From: Thermoproteota archaeon
GTDB lineage: Archaea; Thermoproteota; Thermoprotei_A; EX4484-217-1; JAPDJV01
Direction of reading: 5' to 3'
Assembly: GCA_029258925.1 (NCBI GenBank)
Contig: JAPDJV010000010.1
Span: forward strand, 1-32,125
Length of the DNA stretch: 32,125 nucleotides
The notes beneath the pieces are model-generated. The model worked only from the letters and a program-made list of their open reading frames with translations. It did no database searches and was not told where the DNA came from. Of the stretch, positions 15,800 to 23,818 are shown piece by piece. Within the stretch, counting starts at the first letter, position 1. Each line of letters opens with the position of its first letter. Position numbers and translations under genes: made by a program.

Positions 15800-17002
15800 A
15801 TGATCAGAGTGGTACTGTTAGGTCAGGGTATGGTTGGAACACATTTCGCAGTTGGAATTGAGAGGTTGAAGAGGGGAGAGATAGAACCATACGGTATACC
15901 TCTAGCAAACCACAAGCTACCATACAGCATAGAGGATATTGAGATAGTTGCCTCCTACGATGTAGACGATAAAGTTGGAAAAACAGTGTATGATATTGCA
16001 AAGAAGGTTTTCGGAGACAACTTCAACCTGCCTCCAACACTCAAGGACATAGTTGTTGAAAGAGGAATACACTTAGATAGTTTAAAGGGTCTCCCAGTGA
16101 AGGCCAGCGGCCTAGAAGATAGGATGAGCATTATTGAAGCTGTAGGTGAACTAGTGGATGACTGGAAGAGCATGAAGGTTGACGTCGTAGTAAACATTAT
16201 AACAACTGAGGCTGGAGAGTCATTCAATAGCGTTGAGGAGTTGAGGAGAGCTATTGAGATGGATGACAGGAGTAAACTCACTGCTTCACACGCATATGCA
16301 TATGCAACAGCGCTCTTAAGCATGAAGCACTGGAAAGCAGCATTTATTAACGCCATACCAACGCCACTAGCTAACGATTGGGGAGTTATTAAGCTGTACG
16401 AGGAGGCAGGCGGAGTAATCCTCGGAGACGACGGCGCCACTGGAGCTACACCATTAACCTCAGACCTCCTAGAACACCTAGCTGAGAGAAACAGGAAAGT
16501 AAGGTATGTCGTACAGTTTAATATTGGCGGAAACACCGACTTCCTAGCACTCACAATCCCTGAGAGAAACCTCATGAAGGAGAAGACTAAGAGCAGCATT
16601 GTTGAAGGTATTCTAGGCTACGATGCTCCACACTACATCAAGCCAACAGGCTACCTAGAACCCTTAGGAGACAAGAAGTTCGTAGCAATGAACATAGAGT
16701 ACATATCATTCAATGGATTCGTAGATGAGCTCACCGTCGTTGCCAGAATAAACGACAGTCCAGCACTAGCTGGAAACCTAGTCGACCTAGTGAGATTAGG
16801 TAAAATCGCCTTGGACAACGGGTTTAAGGGAACAATCTACGAGGTAAACGCCTTCTACATGAAGAAGCCAGGACCACCCAACTCGAAGACCACATCTAAG
16901 ATAACAGCGTACTACAATATGCTTAAGTGGATAGAGAAAGCATGTAAAGCACAGCGAGGTCTCTTAGAGATACCTCAAATCAGATTCTCAATCAGTGAAT
17001 AA
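15800..17002 (+). CDS. myo-inositol-1-phosphate synthase
   Basis: 400 residues. The N-terminal NAD-binding Rossmann motif VLLGQGMVGTHFA is followed by the family's central region (VVVNIITTEAGESF, ASHAYAYATALLS, FINAIPTPLAND, GDDGATGATPLT, QFNIGGNTDF) and a C-terminal KTTSKITAYYNML. The enzyme converts glucose-6-phosphate to inositol-1-phosphate, the first step of DIP synthesis and also a precursor of archaeal inositol lipids. Start placed at the ATG at 15800: GAGGTGAT sits 4-5 bases upstream, while the GTG at 15791 lies inside that ribosome site. It is separated from DIPP synthase by a 131-base leader with three inverted repeats, so it probably has its own control. Confidence 0.95.
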   Translation: MIRVVLLGQGMVGTHFAVGIERLKRGEIEPYGIPLANHKLPYSIEDIEIVASYDVDDKVGKTVYDIAKKVFGDNFNLPPTLKDIVVERGIHLDSLKGLPVKASGLEDRMSIIEAVGELVDDWKSMKVDVVVNIITTEAGESFNSVEELRRAIEMDDRSKLTASHAYAYATALLSMKHWKAAFINAIPTPLANDWGVIKLYEEAGGVILGDDGATGATPLTSDLLEHLAERNRKVRYVVQFNIGGNTDFLALTIPERNLMKEKTKSSIVEGILGYDAPHYIKPTGYLEPLGDKKFVAMNIEYISFNGFVDELTVVARINDSPALAGNLVDLVRLGKIALDNGFKGTIYEVNAFYMKKPGPPNSKTTSKITAYYNMLKWIEKACKAQRGLLEIPQIRFSISE

Positions 17003-17022
17003 CATAATAGCCATCCCCAGTG

Positions 17023-17142
17023 TTAAAATATCAAATAATTTTTTACTTCCAGCATGCTCAAAACTTCTTCAATGTTAAAGGTTCCCACAGTTATTAGCAG
17101 TTCTGCAGACCTCAAGAATGCTTGATGGAGACCTACTCGTAT
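17023..17142 (-). pseudogene. short coding-like remnant after MIPS
   Basis: A 39-codon minus-strand stretch (including AFLRSAELLITVGTFNIEEV) ends at TAA 17023-17025 and has no start codon or ribosome site in view. The 11-base string TGTTAAAATAT occurs at its end (17021-17031) and again at 17191-17201, in each case after a short C-rich stretch. It could be a gene fragment or chance. Confidence 0.2.
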
Positions 17143-17211
17143 TCAAATTATATGGCTTTATGGAACTAGTAAGCTGATAATCCGATCCAATGTTAAAATA
17201 TTTAATCATAA

Positions 17212-17377
17212 GATGATGGGGCAAAGTATGTGTAGTTCTTGTCGATAATGGACAAGTTAAGCTAGCAGGAGAACTATATTAATCGAGAAATTAAAAGCCT
17301 TCTATCTAGAAGTTGAGGGAAATTTCAGCATGTTAATTATTTGGCTCTGTCCTAAACTTTTTCAAGGTGTTAGCTGA
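17212..17377 (+). pseudogene. small remnant gene coupled to the radical-SAM gene
   Basis: Plus-strand frames read VCVVLVDNGQVKLAGELY (17229-17279, then TAA) and, one base back, LIEKLKAFYLEVEGNFS (from 17279), ending at a TGA (17375-17377) that overlaps the ATG of the radical-SAM gene as TGATG. That stop-start overlap is typical of cotranscribed genes and supports a former coding role. No intact start is found and no family is recognised. Confidence 0.3.
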
Positions 17378-18394
17378 TGTCGAGCGGAGTTGATGCGGTG
17401 AAAGTGGTGGACTACACCCTCACATGCAGTTTCCGGGAGTTTAGGAAGATCTTGCATAAGGCGTTCGAGACTCGTGTAGAAAAGTTTGGGAGGAACTATA
17501 CTTTTTCGCTCCAAGCATGGTCCACTACGATGTAGAGGGACATAGAAGCGTGGGGGCCTACATGTTCCCCGCTATATCGGTCACGGGGGCAAGATGTGAG
17601 CTAGATTGCAAGCACTGCCGTGGACTCCTATTAAGAAACATGATACCTGCCGAAACACCATGAAACTCTATGAAATATGCACTAGGGTAAAAGAGGGTGG
17701 TGGAGTTGGTTGTTTAATAAGTGGTGGGAGTTTGAGAGATGGAAGCGTACCATTACGGCCATTTATTCCAGTAATAAAGAGGGTTAAGGAGGAGCTTGGA
17801 TTAAAAATACTTGTCCACACAGGTATTCCGCATGACGAGACCATAAAAGCACTTGCAGATACTGGTATAGATGGAGTACTTTTAGACGTAATTGGCTCAG
17901 ACGATACTATTAGAGAAGTATACAATTTAAACCGTAAAGTAGAGGACCTAGACCGTGCCCTAACGCTACTGGAAGAACATGGAATACCAGTTATCCTACA
18001 CATAGTAGTAGGGTTACACTATGGTATTCTGAAAGGAGAGAGGAAAGCCATGGAAATAGTGTCGAAACATAGTGTGGCAGCACTGGTCATAGTGGTCTTA
18101 ATGCCCTTACCCGGCACTGACATGGAGAAAGTTAATCCACCACACCCCATAACAGTGGCTAGACTCATAGCTACAGCCAGACTCATAAAAGAGGATACAC
18201 CTTTACTCTTGGGATGCGCTAGACCTGGAGGTATCCATAGGATTGTACTCGACGCGCTAAGCATAAGGGCTGGTGTAAACGGAATAGCATATCCCTCGAT
18301 AGAAGCTCGTCTCATAGCTGGAAAACTCGGGTTAAATATAGAATTTCACAGGGAATGCTGCTCTCTTATTTGGAAATATATTTCAATAAAATAG
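17377..18394 (+). pseudogene. radical SAM protein, COG1856/biotin synthase-like, two frameshifts
   Basis: Three frames together give a ~339-residue radical SAM protein. Frame 1 (ATG 17377, AAGGTG upstream) runs to VEKFGRNY. After the TTTTT run at 17502-17506, frame 2 continues FFAPSMVHYDVEGHRS and carries the cluster motif C-ELD-C-KH-C at 17595-17618. Near 17652-17660, frame 3 continues KLYEICTRVKEGGG, LISGGSLRDGS, LKILVHTGIP and on to the C-terminus. Both breaks are cured by one added base. The Gly-rich and Cys motifs suit the COG1856 group of biotin synthase homologues, some relatives of which act in archaeal sulfur insertion; the substrate is unknown. As read, the Cys motif and most of the barrel are in different frames, so no active enzyme is made. 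Confidence 0.85.
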
Positions 18395-18469
18395 GATTGA
18401 GAGGTTGGAATAGTATTTAGAGGACTTCTAGCGGCTCATCAACTATTCCATAAATGTTGCCAGTGTGTG

Positions 18470-19633
18470 CTAGAATGTTGAGTAGAGTTTGTGTATTCCG
18501 AATTCTCCGTGGCCCAATGTTTCCGCTTTAGTCAGTCTCCCGTTTAATACGTTTACCAATTCTTCGAATATTCTTCTCCCAACCTCCTCTATACTTTCCT
18601 CTCCCAGTACAATTGTTCCAGCATTGATGTCTATGCTTTCCTTCATCTTCTCATACGTCCACGGGTTACCAGTTATCTTTAGAACTGGGGCTATCGGATT
18701 CCCTGTCGGCGTGCCTCTACCAGTAGTGAATAATATTATTTGAGCTCCTCCAGCAACCATTCCAACCATTGACTCCACGTCCTGGCCAGGCGTGTCCATG
18801 AAGTACAATCCTCTTCCTTGAGGATGCTCCCCGTATTCTAGAACTCCACTAAGAGGTTTTGAGCCAGCCTTATATATTGCTCCCAAAGACTTCTCCTCTA
18901 TAGTCGTTATACCTCCCTTAATGTTTCCAGGCGTAGGTTGCCCTCCCCTCAAGTCCACTCCTAGGCTCTTAGCCTTCTCTTCAACTCTCTTAACGACTGA
19001 GAGGAGTTTCCTTGCTACCTCAGGAGTTCTCGCTCTCCTCGCAAGTATGTGCTCCGCGCCAACAACCTCGGTTGTCTCAGAGAATACTACTGTTCCACCA
19101 TAGTCGATTATCCTGTCAGCCACATATCCTACTGCGGGATTCGCCGCTATAGCAGATGTCCAATCAGAACCCCCGCACTCCACACCCACAATAACATCTG
19201 AGAACTCTGCAGGCCTCCTAGTCTGCTTCGACGCGTACTCCACGAATCTCCTAGCTACTCTAACACCCTTCCCCAACGCCCCCGACTCCCCCTCCTCCTG
19301 TATAACTACTAGTTCCACAGGCTTCCCCGCCTCCTCTACCTCCCTCAATATCTTAGTGTAGGGAACAGTTTCGCATCCTAAGGATACTAAGACTACTGCC
19401 GCGACATTGGGGTGTATAGCAATATTTCTCAATATTTTAGTTGTCTGCTCAGCATCCTCCCCAACCTGACAACACCCATGCTGGTTCTCTACCAGAACTG
19501 TTCCCGGAACACTGTTAGCTATCTGCCTGGCCACGTGAAGTGCGCAGACAACTGTTGGCAACACGAGCACGTGGTTCCTGAAACCAATGCTTCCATTACT
19601 CCTCTCATAACCGTAAATCTTGAATTCCACCAT
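18470..19633 (-). CDS. UxaA/SuyB-type hydro-lyase or sulfo-lyase large subunit
   Basis: 387 residues matching the C-terminal (large) part of altronate/galactarate dehydratases and of sulfolactate sulfo-lyase SuyB. Signatures: RNHVLVLPTVVCA at the N-terminus, GCCQVGEDAEQT, VECGGSDWTSAIAANPAVG (~152-170), PTPGNIKGGITTIEEKSLG and LFTTGRGTPTGNP. These enzymes eliminate water or sulfite from sugar acids or sulfo-acids and use a metal centre. Normally a ~100-residue SAF-domain partner is encoded next door or fused; none is visible here. The substrate is therefore open. ATG start, GGAG about 14 bases upstream. Intact, with a broken gene on each side. Confidence 0.9.
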   Translation of the reverse strand: MVEFKIYGYERSNGSIGFRNHVLVLPTVVCALHVARQIANSVPGTVLVENQHGCCQVGEDAEQTTKILRNIAIHPNVAAVVLVSLGCETVPYTKILREVEEAGKPVELVVIQEEGESGALGKGVRVARRFVEYASKQTRRPAEFSDVIVGVECGGSDWTSAIAANPAVGYVADRIIDYGGTVVFSETTEVVGAEHILARRARTPEVARKLLSVVKRVEEKAKSLGVDLRGGQPTPGNIKGGITTIEEKSLGAIYKAGSKPLSGVLEYGEHPQGRGLYFMDTPGQDVESMVGMVAGGAQIILFTTGRGTPTGNPIAPVLKITGNPWTYEKMKESIDINAGTIVLGEESIEEVGRRIFEELVNVLNGRLTKAETLGHGEFGIHKLYSTF

Positions 19634-19869
19634 AATTTAATCAACTCCAAAACTCGAAAACTAAACCTTCAAGGTGGATGTGGGAGCTAGTAAGCATGTC
19701 CTCTTCCAATATGTGAGGCAACATTGCTCCCTAAAGATATTGGTCATCAAACTATTTTAAATTCCCTACGTTCCACTAATTATTTGATCGGAAATTGACG
19801 GGGAATACTATAGGTCATTCCTTTAGGATCTTAATGTTTTAATCTAGTATTACATATGGGTTGAAGTAC

Positions 19870-20651
19870 ATGAAGTTGTTTAGAGATGTGTTTAGGTAAT
19901 AGAGGAGTCATTGCGGATAGAGAACACTTCCTAAATGAAATAGTAGGTAACATACTTTTGCCATATGAGGTAAGTAGGGTATACGAGGAGGAGTTGATAG
20001 GGGAGTTTGAGAACGAGTTCGAAGAAGAATACTTTAATTATTTTACTGTTTTAGTCGGTAGAAGAGGATCTTGTATTGGATTTAGCGTGTAGTGATGGCA
20101 GGCATACTTTAAGGCTGTCTGAGAAGGTAGGTGAAGTTATAGCGCTTGACCTCTCCTCCAACAACTTAGACATGGCTAGGAGAAAGTGTTCTGGAAGCAG
20201 GAACATTTGCTTCGTGAAGGCTTCAATGTTCGAGCTGCCGTTCCCGGAGAACACTTTTAATGGAATATGGTTTCCCAAGCGTTCGAATACGTTCCGCCAG
20301 ATAGAAGAGGCAGACTTTTATTGTCTCTTAGAAAAAATATTGAGGCCTTCAGGCATATTGTACATGAGTGCCAAAACATGGATTTACCAAGACCTGCTTA
20401 CTTCACTTGGAGAGCTTCTAAGTAACTTCGTTCTCTACTGCTACTGGAAGGTAATTAGGAGAAAGCCCCCTCTTACGGGGGAATACTTGTACTACGTGGA
20501 TTTGGGGGAGAATAAGGGGGTCTGGTATTACCATGTACATATCGATGAGCGGACGCTGATTGAACTGTTAACCAAACATGGGCTGAAAATATTGAAAATG
20601 GACGTCTACGATGGATACATTTACACTTTATTAAAGAGAGAATGTTCTTGA
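19870..20651 (+). pseudogene. class I methyltransferase with four frameshifts
   Basis: The text of one ~259-residue methyltransferase is spread over several frames. MKLFRDVFR (ATG 19870) is followed, after an extra A near 19896-19899, by RGVIADREHFLNEIVG to YFNYFTVLV. After an extra base near 20057 comes LVLDLACSDGRHTLRLSE (motif I) and VIALDLSSNNLDMAR. After a missing T near 20271-20273 the true frame is QAFEYVPPDRRG to SLRK. After an extra A in the six-A run 20332-20337 it returns as ILRPSGILYMSAKTW to the end. The QAFEYVPPDRR and ILRPSGILYMS pieces are consecutive motifs of this family, which makes the reconstruction convincing. Insertions and a deletion both occur. Substrate unknown. Confidence 0.85.
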
Positions 20652-20779
20652 AGACTCCAGATAAATAGTTGAACTCATCATAACTGGTTACCTTAAATCT
20701 TCATGAACGCTATTTCAACACTCTACTATTATCAGGAAACCATACTCTAACTTGCTGAGATGTGAAGTTTCAAGCTACT

Positions 20780-21496
20780 CTACTCGTAGCTCTCCCTAAG
20801 CTCAACTAGTCTATCTGGGTAATCTGTTGCAATAGCGTCGACTCCTCTCTCCACCATTTTCTCGGCAATGCTGGGATCGTTTACAGTCCATACGGCAACT
20901 TTCAACCCTAATCTGTGAGCTAAAGAAACAGCTTTCTCTGTAGCCAGTGGATATCTGGGCAACACTATTTTAGCTCCAATTTTCTTAGCATCGATTATCC
21001 TACCCGGAGGCCTCGAATATATTAATCCGGTGACTATGCTCGGCTCCATTCTTCTAGCAGCAATTAATGCTTCATCGTGGAAGCTGACTAGTGCAACGAA
21101 TTCTGGGAGGCCGCGTCTCCGAAGTAATTTAATGATGTTGCTCGTAGTCTCCGGCTCCTTGATCTCTATGAATAACCCGCTTCTACCATTGGCAAACTCT
21201 AATGCTTCTTCAAGTGTTGGAACATTCTCCCCATCAACTCTAATCCCATCCCTAATCTCCTTGAAAGTTAGATCCCTTGCTTTAACAGGAGTCCCAGCCA
21301 CTCTGGAAAAGTCCTCGTCGTGTAGCAGTATTAGTGCACCATCTCTAGTCGACCTCACGTCGACTTCAACAATGTCAACACCTATCTCTAAGGCTCTACC
21401 TATACTACGCAAAGTGTTCTCAGGTTCAAGACCCTTCGCGCCTCTATGGCCAATAATAGAGAAGGGTTTCCTAGAAAGTCTAGAGATAATGTTCAT
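20780..21496 (-). CDS. ugpQ: glycerophosphodiester phosphodiesterase
   Basis: 238 residues, a TIM-barrel GDPD. Conserved motifs: GHRGAKGLEPENT (His17, Arg18, Glu24), the metal-binding EVDV (Glu44, Asp46), LLHDEDFSRV (His59), VPTLEEALEFA, FIEIKEPE, VAVWTVND and GVDAIATDYPDRL. It hydrolyses glycerophosphodiesters to glycerol phosphate and an alcohol, recycling polar lipid head groups. No signal peptide, so cytoplasmic. ATG start with GAGGAGA 5 bases upstream. A minus-strand TATA element (AGTATATAGG, around 21529-21538) lies about 35-40 bases before the start. Proximity to inositol phosphate genes suggests, but does not show, inositol-containing substrates. Confidence 0.95.
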   Translation of the reverse strand: MNIISRLSRKPFSIIGHRGAKGLEPENTLRSIGRALEIGVDIVEVDVRSTRDGALILLHDEDFSRVAGTPVKARDLTFKEIRDGIRVDGENVPTLEEALEFANGRSGLFIEIKEPETTSNIIKLLRRRGLPEFVALVSFHDEALIAARRMEPSIVTGLIYSRPPGRIIDAKKIGAKIVLPRYPLATEKAVSLAHRLGLKVAVWTVNDPSIAEKMVERGVDAIATDYPDRLVELRESYE

Positions 21497-21691
21497 GATA
21501 TCTCCTCAAACTATCATACTAAGTTCAAACCTATATACTTATCAACATACAGTTTGATGAAAAATGCTTAATAATAGCCTAGTAAAGTTGAGTATGATAT
21601 TGAAGAAATCGCTTTTATAATTGAGGTAAAAAGCTTTTTGAATATGTGGTGCAAGATAATAGTTGAAGAAGCCCAACAGGTGGTTTGGTAA

Positions 21692-21913
21692 ATGATAACG
21701 TTTGCACTATTTGGTGTAGTATTCTTCATATTTGCTATAATAATGTTCATAGTGAACATATTGATCAGCGTGTGGGTCTATAGAGATGCTCAGAGAAGGT
21801 ACAAAAATAGCGATACGCCCATACTATGGCTATTAATAGTACTGTTGACGGGCCTGATAGGACTAATAGTTTACTTAATAGTGAGGCCGAGTGAGCGCTC
21901 ATCAACCATATAA
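21692..21913 (+). CDS. small two-helix membrane protein, PLDc_N-like
   Basis: 73 residues: hydrophobic helix 1 (LFGVVFFIFAIIMFIVNILI), the short loop VYRDAQRRYKNSDTP, helix 2 (LWLLIVLLTGLIGLIVYLIV) and a short basic tail RPSERS. The loop with aromatic-Arg-Asp-Ala and the second helix ending in VYLIVRP are the pattern of the PLDc_N (cardiolipin synthase N-terminal) family of small proteins. AGGTGGT lies 7 bases before the ATG. A TATA-like CTTTTATAATT is at 21612-21622. It stands alone and its role is unknown; it probably sits in the cytoplasmic membrane. Confidence 0.75.
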   Translation: MITFALFGVVFFIFAIIMFIVNILISVWVYRDAQRRYKNSDTPILWLLIVLLTGLIGLIVYLIVRPSERSSTI

Positions 21914-21946
21914 CTGAAATTTTCTATGATTAACCTTGCTCTAATA

Positions 21947-21966
21947 TGGTGTTTCACCAAGTTTTT
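21947..21966 (+). terminator. hairpin plus T run after the PLDc_N-like gene
   Basis: TGGTG-TTT-CACCA stem loop followed by AAG and TTTTT, 33 bases past the stop codon. This looks like an intrinsic terminator. The stem is short for a hyperthermophile, where the T run alone may be what matters. Confidence 0.4.
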
Positions 21967-22214
21967 AAATAATGATGTTATTTCACCAATTTTAGCAATA
22001 ACATTATGGTTATTCATAATGTTGTTTCAAGCATTACTCATATGTACAGCTAATCACTAAACTCATCCCCTCCTTAAACTCACCATAAAGAGATTAGTGT
22101 GTTAAATGTAAGTTTTCTATTAAAGAACTGATTTTAAGATTATAACTAATATTTTGGGAGTTAATACCTAAAATTCATATAAGAGTAGTCTAAATATTAT
22201 TATGGTGCGAATGC
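21967..22214 (+). other. AT-rich gap with the promoter of the pilin-like gene
   Basis: A TATA element CATATAAG at 22176-22183 lies about 32 bases before the TTG at 22215. Otherwise there are only imperfect inverted repeats (GTTATT/AATAAC at 21974-21999). A 44-codon hydrophobic frame at 21926-22060 overlaps the terminator and has no ribosome site. Confidence 0.35.
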
Positions 22215-23570
22215 TTGTGTTACAAAAAGTTTAGTAGATCTGTATCAGTAATAACAGTTATACTATTATTGTTACTTATCAGCGTGATAACCTCACTAAT
22301 GATTTATGTTTGGATTGGCGGATTCACTGGGTCAGCAACCTCATCGTCGGAGACGGGTGCACAGGTTCTCGGAGAGAAATTCAAGATAGAGGCATATAGG
22401 GTAGTTGAGACTGATGAGGGCATACTACTTCTCATATGGGTTAGAAACTTGGGGGATACGATAGTAAAAGTGAATTCAGTATACTATGGTTCAGGAGAGT
22501 CTTTTAGCTTAGCGAGTTTAGCTTATTCAAATCTCTCGCCTCCAATATGGGGCGGTGATGAATACGAGTTCGACGGCGATGAGCAGATAATAGTGCTTAA
22601 AGATAGTGGAGTGATATTCTACGAGGATTTTAGAGACGGGTACAATTCTTCGAAGTGGATTACAATAAGCACTCTTGAAAGCTCGCAGGGAGAGGAAGGT
22701 AGCATAATAGTAGACTCTCAGCACGGGCTCATATTGAAAATAAGTAGGCCTGGAACTTCTGGTACGGAGAAGTATGGTCTAAGACTAAAAGACCCACTAT
22801 CCATACCCTCAGGCAGATTTATTGTGGAAGTGGCTACGGGTAAAATGAATGGAACACAACCATACAATTATCTCGTTGAAGTATATTTCTCACAGTACGC
22901 TACAACGGGCAATCCACATTTTTTAAGTCAGTTTGTAGCCGTATACATAAACGGATGGTATCCACCCAGCAGCATATTGTCGACAGCAATCATGGAGAAT
23001 AGAGATAAGGATGGAGTTGAATGGGACTACGAGATAGAGGATTACCAGACTTATGGTAGGTGGCTTCTAAGATTTCTTAGGAACGAGGATAGAATATACG
23101 TGTACTATAATGGTACCTACCAGAACTATCTCACGAACTTCGATAATGAAATGTACACTAATCCATATATATACTTGGATATAGGCTTGTGGAGCGGGCA
23201 GTCTGGAACGTTCTGCGTGTACATACCTTACATTAAAGTGTACAGGAGCCTAGATATCACTATTAAGGGTTTGAGAAGTGGGTGGAGAGTTCTAATAGTT
23301 GATGATGAGGGTAGGGTTCTCGGAGATAAAACTTCTAGCGGCGAAGAGGTTTCCTTTAGTAAAGACGAGTTAAACTGCGATTACCCGCGCTCTGCACATA
23401 TAATTATTATACCGCCCATGGAAGATTCTATGGAAATAGGTTACATTATTGAGCCTAGGGAGACCAGGATCGTAGCAGCGTTTATTACAAGCTCTCTACC
23501 AACACACTTTAAAGTTAAAGTAGTTTCTGAAAGGGGAGTTGAAGCAACTACGGACATTACTGGGAAATGA
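22215..23570 (+). CDS. pilin-anchored surface protein
   Basis: 451 residues. The N-terminus (SVSVITVILLLLLISVITSL, then MIYVWIGGFTGSAT) matches the archaeal type IV pilin N-terminal domain: a short basic leader, one long hydrophobic helix, then YVWxxGFTGS. The usual pilin is 120-170 residues; here it carries about 400 more. The middle part (YEDFRDGYNSSKWITIST to VYIPYIKVYRS) looks like a jelly-roll, concanavalin-like (DUF2341/LamG-type) carbohydrate-binding module. The C-terminal part is predicted beta-rich. It is likely exported, assembled or retained at the cell surface, and may bind sugars or a surface. TTG start. There is no peptidase or assembly ATPase nearby. Confidence 0.8.
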   Translation: MCYKKFSRSVSVITVILLLLLISVITSLMIYVWIGGFTGSATSSSETGAQVLGEKFKIEAYRVVETDEGILLLIWVRNLGDTIVKVNSVYYGSGESFSLASLAYSNLSPPIWGGDEYEFDGDEQIIVLKDSGVIFYEDFRDGYNSSKWITISTLESSQGEEGSIIVDSQHGLILKISRPGTSGTEKYGLRLKDPLSIPSGRFIVEVATGKMNGTQPYNYLVEVYFSQYATTGNPHFLSQFVAVYINGWYPPSSILSTAIMENRDKDGVEWDYEIEDYQTYGRWLLRFLRNEDRIYVYYNGTYQNYLTNFDNEMYTNPYIYLDIGLWSGQSGTFCVYIPYIKVYRSLDITIKGLRSGWRVLIVDDEGRVLGDKTSSGEEVSFSKDELNCDYPRSAHIIIIPPMEDSMEIGYIIEPRETRIVAAFITSSLPTHFKVKVVSERGVEATTDITGK

Positions 23571-23818
23571 TTTGGCTATCGATAAATCGCATTTTTATTT
23601 AAACTCTACAAATGTGGTAGTTCAAGAAGCACACATCATCCAAGCCCTGTCCCTGCAGATTTCACACAACTACACCTAGCTTACTAGACTGCATTTTAAT
23701 AGCAAATCCTACATTGTGAATCAACTTCTACGGGTGTTTTAATGAGTGCGTTGCATTTTCGGATTTGGCACTTCCTTTAAATAACTTTCTTCAAAACGAA
23801 TATCTAGAGGTCTTTTAG

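Noticed and set aside
17021-17201. Direct repeat TGTTAAAATAT at 17021 and 17191 as an attachment site or target duplication
   Set aside because: Only 11 AT-rich bases match, and no mobile gene lies between them.
21926-22060. 44-codon hydrophobic frame, possible small membrane protein
   Set aside because: No ribosome site, overlaps the likely terminator, and AT-rich DNA easily encodes hydrophobic runs.
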